Shown here: positions 47,482 to 58,004 of the stretch, piece after piece
How the letters are laid out: each line of letters begins with the position of its first letter
Position numbering within the stretch: position 1 is the first letter of the stretch
Origin: Sinotaia quadrata
Lineage: Eukaryota > Mollusca > Gastropoda > Architaenioglossa > Viviparidae
DNA length: 64,000 bases
Assembly (NCBI GenBank): GCA_028829895.1
Contig: CM054180.1
Location: 91,017,135-91,081,134 of the forward strand
Direction of reading: 5' to 3'
The notes under the pieces: generated by a model
Databases searched by the model: none
The model's input: the letters and a program-made list of their open reading frames with translations, nothing else
What the model was told of the DNA's origin: nothing
Program-made: the position numbers and the translations under genes

Positions 47482-48140
47482 ATGCTTCTCCAAAACCCTT
47501 TCAATACATTTCAGTGGAACTGTCGTTCCCTTACCTAAAACAGGGGCGAATTAAAATAATATATAAAAAGTAATTAGTCATCATTACAAGTATTACAAGA
47601 CCTAGGTGCACACCTCACAAACCCTACAAAATAAAAGAGTACCAGTATCCACCACTAATCAATACAAACCTGCTAAAGTCATCCCTAGAAATTGTCTCTG
47701 TTCAAGCATACAACCACCAACAGAAACCAAAGAGACACACATAATATATAACGTATACGTACAATAGATGAACACCACAGATCAGACAATGTAATAATAG
47801 ACATATTAAAGACCCTAGATGGACCAAACACAAGTATTTGCGGGGATTTTAATGCTGCAACCTCTTATGGGATGATCACTCCACAATTAAACCCCAAATG
47901 GGGGTGGGGAAGAATAGTAGAATTGTTACTTGCAGAAATCAGTTTGATACTACTGTACAATGGATATCCAACACATTAACTCACACAATGAAGAAATATC
48001 AACAAACAGCAATTGACTTAACTTGATCATTGCAGACATAGCTCATGGCATAGATTGAAATATTAGCTACTGGGCTCTAACCATCACCCAGTAATTATCA
48101 CACTATTAAATATGACAGAGACGAAAACCAAACAAAGTGA
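47482..48140 (+). pseudogene. Apurinic-like endonuclease domain of ORF2
   Basis: An ATG at 47482 is followed by LLQNPFNTFQWNCRSLT and a stop; QWNCRSL is the first motif of the APE-type endonuclease of non-LTR elements. Near 47840 the frame reads SICGDFNAATSYG (the GDFNAH motif with the last position changed), then YNGYPTH at about 47960 and AIDLT at about 48010. NHHPVIITLL at about 48085 corresponds to the SDH motif with the serine-aspartate pair lost. Loss of that motif and several stops make it inactive. Confidence 0.75.
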
Positions 48141-48589
48141 TAATCACAGAATAAATATCAAAAAAACAGACTGGAAAAAATACAAATGTATAACTCATTT
48201 CCCACCCCAATAAAACAAACAAAACAACAGTCGAAATGACGAAGATTCATGATAAATAGTATTTTAAAATGTCTCACCACCTTCTAGGATATTTAAAAAA
48301 ACAAAAAAGTAGGTGTTCCTTGGTGGATGACAGCATGCTCCCATGTCACAAAAACAAGAAAAAGGACTACAGAAATATAAATAAACCAGAATCCCAGAAG
48401 ACAAAACCAAATTCAGTGAAGCCACATCCAAAGCAAAGAAGATAATACTTGAAGCAACATCAAAGAATTGGGAGGACTTTTGCAATAGTACAGACACCCA
48501 TACACAAATCAGAGGATGGGATAAATTCAAACATATGAATAATAATCCATCCAACACACACTTCACTCTCAAAGTAAATGACACTCTAA

Positions 48590-50000
48590 AAGACCACGGA
48601 AGAAAAAGCTGACATATTCACAGGAACATTTCACGCACTTAGCTCAAATAACAACCTTGACCCAAGATTCTTAACCTCCAAACCCAAACAGAAACAACAT
48701 GCATAGACCCAGGGTTTAACAAATTATTAGATGACAATGTTACTATAATAGAACTCCAAATAGCCTACACAGCAAAACAGGTGACTCTTCCCCTGGGCCT
48801 GATCAGATTCCTATAGAATGATCAAAAACGTCTACCCCAACATACAGACAGTAATTATCCAACTCTTTAACCAAATACACACAAAAGGAGAATTCCCTAA
48901 CAACTGGAAAAAGCTCATGTCAAACCTATTCTTAAACCTGGAAAACTTCAATCAGACCCCCACAACTATAGGCCCATCTCCTTCACCTCACTACAAGGGA
49001 AGACCTAAAACAATGCCTCGTGCAATTCTGTGATAGAGCAGGAATCCTGCCACAAAAAACTGGATTCGGACCAAACCGTTCATTCCACCATCTGATTCAT
49101 CTAAACCAAGCAATATTAAATAGGATACAAAAACAAAAGAACTCTAAGCAAAACCACAAAACAAAGGGATTGTGTGCAGTGTTCCTGGATATTGAGAAGG
49201 CATTTAATACGTTTTGGCATAAGGGACTATTAAAGGAATTAATAAAATCAGTTATAACAGGTAATATGTTTCTTACAATAAAATCATTTTTGGAAAATAG
49301 ACAAATAGCAATCAAACTCAAAGGAGAAATAGCTGACTATCAGTTATTAAAAAATGGTGTCCCACAAGGAGTGTCATCAGTCCATTGTTTTGCAGCATAA
49401 TAACACAAACAATGGGGATCACAAACACCATGCGGCAGTTTGTGGATGACAGATCAGTAGGGGTAGCATTAGTTGCAAAAAAATAACCAAAACTCTGAAT
49501 GGCGCGTACCCCAAATACAAAATAACCAAGATCTGAATGGCACGTACCCCAAATACAAAATAACCAAGACTCTGAATGGCGCATATCCCAAATACAAAAT
49601 AACCAATACTCTGTATGGCGCGTACCCCAAATACAAAATAACCAAGACTCTGAATGGCGCATACCCCAAATACAAAATAACCTAAATAGTGTAACCATAT
49701 GGTTCACAAATAATGGTTTTAAACTATCAGAAATAAAAATGCAAGCTATAATCTTTCAAACTAAACCAAAAACCAAAAGAAATTACCCTAAAGTGTGAAT
49801 AGATGGATTAGAAATAGATTATAAAACCAATATAAAATTCTTGGGAGTAACAATAACCAGTAGAATGAATATATGAACCAGTGCATAACACCAGCCAACA
49901 GGGATAATCTCATGAAATCAGTCTCTAAACCCACTTGTGGAGCAAAAGTTAAATGATGCATAGCCTTTGTGATGTCCAGGCTACTGTACCCCACCCCCAA
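48590..50000 (+). pseudogene. Reverse transcriptase of the long non-LTR element
   Basis: Motifs in order: EEKADIFTGTFH (about 48600), LGPDQIPIE (about 48797), TGFGPNRSFHHLIHL (about 49060), AVFLDIEKAFNTFWHKGL (motif A, about 49180), GVPQG (about 49355), MRQFVDDRSVGVAL (motif C, FVDD in place of FADD, about 49433) and NNGFKLSEIKMQAI plus IKFLGVTI (thumb, about 49710-49855). The frame is open from 49020 to 49400 and broken elsewhere. Both aspartates of motif C remain. A 39-bp minisatellite separates motif C from the thumb. Confidence 0.88.
49478..49690. repeat. 39-bp minisatellite inside the RT pseudogene
   Basis: Five and a half copies of AACCAAGACTCTGAATGGCG followed by CATACCCCAAATACAAAAT at about 39-bp spacing. 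The array replaces the stretch between motif C and the thumb, so it arose after the element lost function. The 13-codon period keeps both strands open (49318-49707 minus, 49473-49685 plus). Confidence 0.93.
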
Positions 50001-50399
50001 ACTTCTTAAACTTAAGAACTCACCTATTAAATAGGCTCCTCCCCACTTAGTCTAAAGTCATAAGAATCACCTTAATAGTGCCAGTCAACATCCAACATCA
50101 GTATTATAGTTGAGAGTAGACAAAACCCCATTCAGATACTTATAATTGAAAGATCATTCAGCTCCTACCAAAAACTACTGACATTCCCAATGACTACCCA
50201 GAAAACTGTCCAAACATCAACCATTAAAACCTCTGATAAATAGAAACAATTATGGGGAAGAAACTAATAATTGAACCACTCCTACATGAATTGACAGAAA
50301 TACCACTATGGCAACTAAAACCACCATAAAATGATAGAACACTAGAATTATTTTAAAATCAAAATCGATCTCCTCGACCTCATTAAAAATATTTTTCTA

Positions 50400-50565
50400 C
50401 AATACCTAGAGGATGACTTCTCAGACTGGATCAAAGTGTACACAGGTGGCTTCCACAATCCTGGAACAGGAAAAACAGACAGGATTTATATACCCAATGA
50501 TCACGACACTAGCCTTAGAATCACATTAATCTTAAAAATAATATCTTTTGGATCATTTTAGTAAC
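50400..50565 (+). pseudogene. RNase H start of the long non-LTR element
   Basis: The frame reads DWIKVYTGGFHNPGTGKT at about 50427-50480, matching the YTDGS-x-GTG motif with the catalytic aspartate replaced by glycine. Little of the rest of the domain is left before a TAG at about 50560. Confidence 0.6.
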
Positions 50566-50775
50566 ACATAGTGCTCATGACAAGATTTCAGTCATAAAAA
50601 CAGACATTGAGAATGTTCACAATGTAAAATTAGGCCACACTAATAAATAAATTTATGAAATCATACATACTAATAGACATTGTACTCATATTGAGAAATC
50701 AGCCATGTTAGTAGACAAACAGTTCTCACAATGTGAAATCATCTATACTCTGCACTTATAGACTGTAGTTTGTAA
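50566..50775. repeat. Old tandem array, about 40-bp unit, left segment
   Basis: Four to five diverged copies built from CATACTAATAGACA, GTGCTCATAATGTGAAATCA and similar. Related segments at 52590-52945 and 55125-55390 suggest one array that later insertions cut into three. Confidence 0.7.
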
Positions 50776-51254
50776 CAAACGAGTACACAAAAGTGCAGAG
50801 CAATTAATGTGAGATAGTAAATGTTTTATAGCAATTTCTTGGCTGCAGATATTTTCTACTGATGTATTCTTTGACAAATGTAATCAGAGGCTTGACTTCT
50901 GCTTGGTACAGTTCCAGTTTAAGGTGTATACTACTACCCAGACCTTCTTCACTAATATTATTGGCTCCCATTCTACCTTATCTTAGACCAAGTTGTCAGT
51001 CATCCATCCTTGTGGGAAGACACTTTCTACAACTACAGCTGTTATCCTCCCCAGTGGATATAACACGCTGCAAAGTATAATTGCAGAATGCAAACTTATT
51101 GAGTCTTGCCAACTTATGCTCACTTAATAGAATGAACTCTTATTACACTATAACTTTGAATTAAATATTATTTGCTTAGACTTTGCATGTCTATTGGGCT
51201 AAATAAAACATTGTTGTTGGTGTATTTTTGTTTTATTTTTAACATATTTAAGCA
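50776..51254. other. Unexplained segment next to the gypsy fragment
   Basis: No motif was found in six-frame reading; it may be further decayed retrotransposon sequence. A plus-strand frame at 50862-51080 is not recognisable. Confidence 0.4.
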
Positions 51255-52085
51255 GCTTGTGGTTTCAATCTTCCCTTTTGCAAGATAAAATGTCACAAAT
51301 TGTCAAATCAAAGAGTGGTTTGGCAATGGCACTAAACTTGGGAATGAATTTTCTATAGTAATCAGCCAAAGCCAGAAAAGATTTAACATTTGTCTTGGAA
51401 AGGGGCCTCTCCATCTCTTTGAGTTTTCTTACTTTTGATGCCTTTGACCACATGAGACCTTGTCTCATGGTGTGTCCCAAATATTCAAGATTAATACGTC
51501 CAAAGAAATATTTGTTTGGTCGAGCAGTAAGGTTACCTTCCATCAAACACTGGAATAACTTTCTGTAACATTCATATGTGTTCTTCCAGGGTCTGGGTAG
51601 CCACCAAAATGTTGTCCATGAAGTTAGATATTGATTCCTCTTTCTTGGGTTCGATGAGCAATCTCATCATCTTATTGAAAACAGCTGGTGCTTTGAGGGT
51701 GCTGAATGGCATTACTCTCCATTGATATTGGTCACCAGGTGTACTGATTGCTAATTTTGGCCTGTCTGCCTCACAGAATGGAATTTGCCAAAAACCTTTT
51801 GTCAAGACTTATTTAAAAAAATTTTAAAAAAATAATTATTTGAGCTGAGAGAAAAGGTGCTCTGGTTCAGGCATCGGTTCAGCTGGAAAAAAAACCAATC
51901 AACTTATTCAGTTGTCTGTTGTTGCCATTAAATCAGTGTGTGCTATCCTTTTTAACTAGAACATAGGCGAGCTATACCTTCAAAATCATACCCTAAGGCT
52001 GATGTAGGATAGTCAAATTTTTGCTTAAAAGCATCCCATTTAGCAAAAGGTAAAACATATGGTTTCATGCAGATTGGATTATGAT
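51255..52085 (-). pseudogene. Ty3/gypsy reverse transcriptase fragment
   Basis: Read on the minus strand from 52085 down, motifs appear in the order of gypsy RT. KPYVLPFAK and a KKD segment come first, then AEPMPEPEHLFSQL (about 51880) and TKGFWQIPF (about 51795). YQWRVMPF follows (about 51725), then FMDN at about 51630 where the catalytic YxDD box should be. Last are YLGHTMRQG (about 51475) and ALADYYRKFIPKFSAIAKPL (about 51300). At least two frameshifts and several stops break it, and one catalytic aspartate is lost. RNase H and integrase do not follow. The fragment abuts an LTR-like repeat at 52088. Confidence 0.9.
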
Positions 52086-52087
52086 AG

Positions 52088-52430
52088 CTCACCATTAAGC
52101 TAACAGCTGCCTTTCATGACCAGACTTCTTGCTACTCCAAATTCAAAGTGGTTAGACAATAGAAATCTCTTCAGCATTGCAGATCTCTGCCCATTAGCTG
52201 GTCTTGTTCTCGTAAATCTTAACCATTGGATAATAAAAACTACTCATCCAGTTGGAACTGGTTTGCATTACATGAGCAATTTCTAGCATATTTTCAACTC
52301 GAGTGGCTTTGATACTTACAAAAATACCATCATAAAGAGTGCCCAAGGTCAGGTCACTTTGAGAATTTTACAATTTTTATAACAATTAAGTTTAGAAACA
52401 GGGATAGGCAAATTTCCTCCACACAGTCAC
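52088..52430 (-). repeat. Dispersed LTR-like repeat family 1, copy C (truncated)
   Basis: Begins abruptly at CTCACCATTAAGCTAACAGC and matches copies A and B through CTTTCATGACCAGACTTC, CTTAACCATTGGATAATAAA and CAAGGTCAGGTCACTTTGAG. The half left of this point in A and B is absent, and gypsy RT sequence lies there instead. No copy of the mini-insertion of copy A is present. Confidence 0.78.
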
Positions 52431-52589
52431 GTTCGTTGTGATTGTACACTTACTTATCTAATCTTTCTGCTTGTGACTGTGTGTAATCACTCATGTTGCT
52501 TTGTGAATTTATCTACATCTTTCTACACGTGACTGTAATTTGTGATTCTATACCTGCCTAAGTTGCAGGTGCAAGTAGATTAAGTGTGA

Positions 52590-52945
52590 CGCACAATACC
52601 AACCCATAGCACATATAGGTGTGTTCACCAACCCATACATCACATTGCTCATAACGTGAAACCCATAATAAAAAGTCAGACATACTCTTTGTGTGAAATG
52701 AACCATATTAAGAGAGACACACACCCATAATGCTGTCAATGTAAAATCAGTCTTACTGCAAGACAGGCATTGTGCTTATAGCATTAAACTAGTCATACTA
52801 ATATTCTGATATAGCACTCATAATAAAAATCAGCCATATTAATGGGCAGACATGGTGCTCCTAATGTGAAATTAGCTAATATGTTTATGTTAGCCAAACT
52901 AATAAGCAGACATAGTATATGTGAAACCGAAAATGCAATTTGACT
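52590..52945. repeat. Old tandem array, about 40-bp unit, middle segment
   Basis: Diverged copies with CATACTAATA, AGACATGGTGCTC and TAATGTGAAATTAGC; the same unit as at 50566-50775. Confidence 0.7.
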
Positions 52946-54309
52946 ATATTATAATTATTTTAGTATATATTTAATTATAATGCATTATTTTTTCTAACCT
53001 AATTTTAAGAAGGTCATAATTGAGTAGTGAGAATTATGGTAAGACTATTATTATGGTGAAGAATGGCATGCTAAGTTGAATAGTTGCATTCGACACAGGC
53101 CAAGAAGTGTTATATAAAACAGCTCACTGTGGGGAACTCTATTACGTAACTATAGGCGTAGCAAGACAGGAGATATGAAACCTGCATGTGCTAGGTAGAA
53201 TTCAAGGGACCTAATTATCTTAGGAGGCACCAGCCTTTAGAGAACCATTATTCAACCGTGACTATGCAGACAAAGGGGGAAGACTAAAGAACTAATTTTG
53301 TCCCAAAGGCAGACGCTAAGTTTTCACGCACATTTGTCAGTGCAACCACCAGAGAAAAACCTAACTTGCATAAATAGCCATACCTGATTTAATTAATTCA
53401 CTTCTAAAAGAGGAGGCCTTCTGCAGTTAGAGAGGCATAGAGGTACATCTGGTCTAGTTAGTCACAATTTGTAATAATGATTTTTCTCTAAACATATTTT
53501 ATTGTGTTTTACTGTATTCTATTTTATTCTTGTAATAATTCCTTGTTAACTTTGTATAATTGAAACTTGTAATTTTATTCTCGATGTAAAGAATTGAAAT
53601 GAACAAGTTGTAAGAAAATTTAATATGAGAAATGAGAATAAGATTACAGACTTTAGAACTTTGCAAACATGAGCATTGATGTACGCAACCATCCTTATAC
53701 ATGGTACAACTTCGAAGTCAGTTTTCTTTTTTTCCCCAATGTCCAAGGATAATTCAACATCCGAGGGTAATGCAAGGTTTGACCATCTCAAGGTTCGACC
53801 CACTTCTGCTACATCAAGTCTTCTGATGGTCTGTCAAAGACAATGGGGAATGGACAGTAAGCAGTGATTCTTGTCAGGACTCTGAGCCTTTCTTTGACAG
53901 AGAGGTACCGAACGCCATGTTGCAGATACACATGAAATAAACAGGGAAGTTTATGGCCAAGGGCATTTTCAAAGCCAGGAGGGTGCTTAGTCTGGGAGAC
54001 AGGCATTGGTGACAAAGATTCATACATATCAAGGTGGGTACTTGTTGGAGTGAGAAGGACAGTCTGTCAAGGGAAATTCTGAACAGCTACAAAGTGGGTG
54101 GCAAGCATATAAGCTAGACTCTCTTTTGAATGTGATGATTGGAACAGAAGTGGGAAGATAAGCAAGACTGCTTATTGCACTCGAAGATTAGTGTAAAATG
54201 GTGTTGAACTGATTATATATGTGTGTCTAAAACTGTAACTGTGACAGTTAGATTCAGTTGGACAATATACATGTGCATACAGAACTGTTTTGAGGCTTGG
54301 CATCAGTAT
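52946..54309. other. Unexplained segment before LTR-like copy F
   Basis: Lies between two pieces of the old array, so it probably came in with the LTR-like repeat that follows. A minus frame at 53809-54027 has protein-like composition (for example ERLRVLTRITAYCPFPIVFD) but starts without ATG, and I could not identify it. TATAAA occurs near 53113. Confidence 0.4.
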
Positions 54310-55000
54310 CCAGAATTCTTCACCAGCCAGTCTGCTTGACTCTATAGTGACAGAGATCACTACATGCAGAAACAAACCAGGTGAATCGTACATATGCTCA
54401 TTCAATGTGTCTGTATCGTGTTCTATGATTCTTGTAAATTTCTTATATTCTTATCTTCTTCTTCTGATAGTCATTGTAGTGACTGAGTTATTGATGACAT
54501 ATTTTTCTAATTGATTTAGTTCCTATAGTAATTGTTCTATGGAATTGATTAATGATCTATTTTCTAATTGAGTAAGCTTATTGTTGTGAATGTTTGAGAG
54601 ATCTGCGATCTCTATGCATTGCCTTGTGTGATTTATGAGATTATTGTAAACTTTATCTTTATTCTTGTTTATTATTTTAGTTTTAATAAATTGTTGAATG
54701 TTACCTTTTCACTCTCGTTCGATTCTTAAGGGAGGTAATGTGTAGGGAATAGGGGTGGGGGATTGCCAATGACATAAAACTAACGACAAGACGGTCACAC
54801 ATATTTTAGGAAAAGGTCCCCTGTTGCTGGAATTGGAGTTATATGTGGGGCGAAAGTAGAAGGACTTAACCTGACGGGATAATTCAGCTAGTGCCTTTAC
54901 TTTGGACAAGTAACACCTGGGAAGGGAGGTAATTCGACATTACATTTCCAGGGCTTGACTTAGTCACTCCAGACCACAAAGATGAAGACCCCGTCGAGGG
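54310..55000 (+). repeat. Dispersed LTR-like repeat family 2, copy F
   Basis: Aligns with the reverse complement of 36230-36945. Features are TCCTATAGTAATTGTTCTAT, TTTGAGAGATCTGCGATCTC, AATAAATTGTTG at about 54685 as a possible polyadenylation signal, then TTTTCACTCTCGTTCG, TTTGGACAAGTAACACCTGG and CAGGGCTTGACTTAGTCACT at the end. It encodes nothing recognisable. Confidence 0.75.
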
Positions 55001-55124
55001 TGATTGTTATTAATAATTGGATAGAATGATTATTAATGCATGTGAATGAATATTTATTAATATAAAATCTTCATTACATATATATAAATATATATAAATA
55101 ATTAAATAATTAAACCCTTTCACA

Positions 55125-55390
55125 GTATTCATGATGTTAAATTAGTCACATTAATAAAGATAGTGCTGATAATGTGAAATCAGCCACACTAATAGATGTA
55201 CAGATGATCGAAATTATGAAATCAACTTAAAGACAGAAATTATTCTCTGAATACAAAATCAGTCATACCAACAGATAGACAGTACTCAGAACGCGAATTT
55301 AGTCATATTATCTGACAGAAATAGTGCTCATAGCGCAGTCAACTGTACTAATCGACCTAGTGGCCATGCTTTCATATCATTCTTACTAAT
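55125..55390. repeat. Old tandem array, about 40-bp unit, right segment
   Basis: Five to six diverged copies with GATAATGTGAAATCAGCCAC, ACTAATAGA and CATACCAACAGATAGACAGT. The third piece of the array seen at 50566 and 52590. Confidence 0.7.
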
Positions 55391-55559
55391 GCATATTATA
55401 TACCAGGCAAATGCTGGAGATCATAAACTTTATTGTTGCGCTAGAGTGATAAACGCATATAAACATGAAATAATCATCAAAATACTTAGTGCGATATCTT
55501 TCTCTGTATTTTTAATGATTTAAAACAAAATATCACAGACATTGTAGAAATAATTGTTT

Positions 55560-56150
55560 GTGTATATAGCCAGATAGGTACACAGACAGGTGGATGAACA
55601 GGTAGCCAGACAGATAAGGAGTAGGCGTGACAACTGGCAAGGAAAAGAACAGATCAATGCCCACACGCCAGGCACCAAGTGTTCGAACACCAGAAGTAAG
55701 AGAAGATGTTTGCTGGCTTTGATGCAGTGATTCGCGATGCGTGGTGTTGCGTTTCACGTCGTGCTGCACGCGATAAGACCGTGGCTTGCGGCGATCGGGG
55801 CTGTCATTCAGGACACGATGCCTACAATCAGCCCTGTCGTTTAGAGATGGGCGTGTCTGAATAGAATTCTTATCCACGCCTTCCTATAACTAGTTTTATG
55901 GCTGAACACTTAGACAACTTTGATATTGTGTTCATCAGGCATTCGGCTACCATTTCTTGAGCCACTGGAGTGATTAGGCGCTTGCAGCAAAGTCACGCAG
56001 GAGATAAGACACGGTCTGCCTGTCCTGTACGGAGATAAACGTTGCATAACTTTTATCATCTTGCAGTCACAAGAGGGAAAGGTTGCCACAATGTCCTACA
56101 GATTTTTAAATCGCACTGTGGCACGTGAGGTGAAAATATTAGCCTAAGTT
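55560..56150. promoter_or_regulatory. CpG-richer region upstream of the SNAG exon
   Basis: CpG sites are frequent at 55600-55870 and 55960-56040, in contrast to the AT-rich surroundings. An E-box CACGTG lies at 56122-56127. An arginine-rich minus frame (55533-55877) runs across the richest part, but the same DNA reads plausibly as promoter or 5' untranslated sequence of the gene starting at 56440. No TATA box or transcription start could be fixed. Confidence 0.3.
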
Positions 56151-56169
56151 TGACAAATGGTGATGTGAA

Positions 56170-56360
56170 TTAAAGTGATGGTCTAAGGCCTTATGTGACA
56201 CTGATGTGAAAATGGTAGTCGGAAGCCTTATTTGAAAAATACTGATATGAAAATGGTAGTCTGAGGCCTTATGTAACAAACACTGATGTGAAAATGGTAG
56301 TCTGAGGCCTTATGTAACAAACACTGATGTGAAAATGGTAGACTAAGACCTTAGTTTAAC
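56170..56360. repeat. Tandem array, about 41-46-bp unit
   Basis: Four copies of CACTGATGTGAAAATGGTAG followed by TCTGAGGCCTTATGTAACAAA; the last two are 41 bases apart. It lies 80 bases upstream of the SNAG start codon. Confidence 0.9.
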
Positions 56361-56439
56361 TAACAATTAAAAGCAAACAATAAACAATATTCAGATAAGG
56401 AAAAAGTTGAATTTCTATGCGATACGTTGTCAGGTAACA

Positions 56440-56545
56440 ATGCCTCGCTCATTTATGGTGCCTAAGAACAGAGGACGTCGCCTGTGGAAAGCTTCGCTCG
56501 AGGAGAGTATGGCAAACTTCGCCTTGGAAAAGGCAGACATTTCGG
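56440..56545 (+). CDS. First coding exon of a SNAG-domain transcription repressor
   Basis: An ATG at 56440 with A at -3 (AACAATGC) begins MPRSFMVPKNRGRR, then 21 more codons, and the exon ends at TCGG/GTAAGTC, a consensus donor at 56546 (phase 1). MPRSF-[LM]-V-x-K at the extreme N-terminus is the SNAG motif of Snail, Scratch and Gfi-type C2H2 zinc-finger repressors, which recruits LSD1/CoREST-type corepressors in the nucleus. The usual R or K at residue 8 is proline here, while K9 is kept. Basic residues after the motif also fit. Short first exons of 25-40 codons are known in Snail and Scratch genes. No zinc-finger exon follows within the window, so the subfamily cannot be told. Without splicing the frame would end 11 codons later. 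Confidence 0.72.
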
Positions 56546-56551
56546 GTAAGT
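56546..56551 (+). other. Splice donor of the SNAG exon
   Basis: GTAAGT directly after TCGG, a full match to the intron side of the 5' splice-site consensus. Confidence 0.7.
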
Positions 56552-56784
56552 CGTGTCAAGTAGTGAGTTCTCATTGAAGCCACGTTTGTTTAAATAACCA
56601 GTATACATTTGGCTATTCACGTGCTGCAAGAAATGAATGAATTTGTACAAAGAGAAAATAGTTGCCTTCTACTCTCATAAATTATGCACCCTGCCATCAG
56701 ACTATGGCCATCTTAGTATATACATATGCATAGAGCAGCACGTGCTAAATGTTGCCAGAGAACCTGCACATCAACGGACAGTGA

Positions 56785-57015
56785 TTGATAGAAACCACAC
56801 TAAGAATTAGTTTTTTAAAAATAATATTCCAATTATATATGTAGTATACTGAACTGAGATTGATAGAAATCACTCTAACAATGAGTTGTTTCTTGAATAA
56901 AATTCCAATTATACCTATATTATACTGAACTGTGATTGAGAGAAATCACACTAAGAATGAGTTGTTTCTTGAATAAAATTCCAGTTATACCTGTATTTAC
57001 TGAACTGTGATGGTG
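56785..57015. repeat. Tandem array, about 73-75-bp unit
   Basis: Three copies with TTGATAGAAATCACACTAAG, AATGAGTTGTTTCTTGAATA, AAATTCCAATTATACC and TACTGAACTG. It lies in the presumed first intron of the SNAG gene. Confidence 0.9.
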
Positions 57016-58004
57016 GTCAGTACACGTACACTCCTAATAAAGTATTGAGTGCTGTGAAAGCAAACGGTAAAACTTTAAAACTGTTTCTATAAGGATATTG
57101 GCAAAAGTTAAATTTATGTAATATTAATATTCGTTTCGTTACTACCGAATTTTTATAGCAATGGAATAGAAATATCGATTATAACCCACAATTTATATAT
57201 ATGAGAGTGTGTGTGCGAATGTTGGGGGGGGGGGGAGACATATCTGGACTGAGTTCTATACATGCTGTGTCTGTCTCTTCCCATGAGACCGTTTAACAAA
57301 TTCGTGCCATAATAAAGTTAGAAGACTGCGCAATGTCTATATACATCACGAGTGTCCGCATTAAGATAACTGTCATCTTACAAACTCTTAATCGCCATTG
57401 CTAAAGCTTTTATATGCATGACTGGGAAATTGTCATATCTCTGAAATGTATTCAAATTGAACGACCGTAAAGCAGATTTAGCTCATACAAAAAACAGCAC
57501 GAACAGTAGAAAAAAACTGTCGAGTGCATTTCGCTTGAAGGAAACATTTGACTCGAGATTTAGACAGCATGTTCAATAGAATCTACTGAGTAGATGAAAG
57601 TGTAAAGTCCATATTTACATTTAACATCATGCGGCATGAAATATCGACAGAATAGTTAGAAGTGTGATTGTCCATTTCACGATCGGGAGCTTTCTGCTGT
57701 GCGCAGAGAAAACATCAGTATGTATTTAATAATAATAAATGATGTTGAATTAATAGAAAACTTACATTTTAAGAATTTATGATGGCTTTACACTTTTAAC
57801 ACATTGGGACATAATTAAAATAAGATTGCAATCAGACAAAAAAGAATATTTTATCCATAACAAACAATAATGTTTAGTAATTAAAACATGAGCATAATAT
57901 AATTATGATTCAAGAATTGGTTTGCTAACATAAATTAAGCACCACCACCACTCCCAAACAAAGACAGAGGGCTATTTTGTAATTGTTTTTATTAAAAAAA
58001 AAAT
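57016..58004. other. Intronic or intergenic DNA, nothing recognised
   Basis: Has a 12-base G run at 57224-57235 just after a TG-rich stretch. No exon with zinc-finger spacing was seen. Confidence 0.45.

Larger units (their letters stand above)
46480..50565 (+). mobile_element. Long degenerate non-LTR retrotransposon (Jockey-like)
   Basis: Traces of all parts of a Jockey-type element occur in the right order on the plus strand: ORF1 zinc knuckles (about 46770-46900), endonuclease (from an ATG at 47482), reverse transcriptase (about 48590-50000, interrupted by a minisatellite) and RNase H (about 50430). Many stops and frameshifts show it is long dead. The ends are not sharp: the 5' limit is set where ORF1-like reading begins and the 3' limit where an old 40-bp array starts. 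It differs in wording from the family at 42777-44949. Confidence 0.8.

Noticed and set aside
55533..55877. Arginine-rich minus-strand frame of 114 codons as a gene
   Set aside because: It starts at GTG without context, lies in the CpG-rich region upstream of the SNAG exon and contains no domain; promoter or leader sequence is a simpler explanation.
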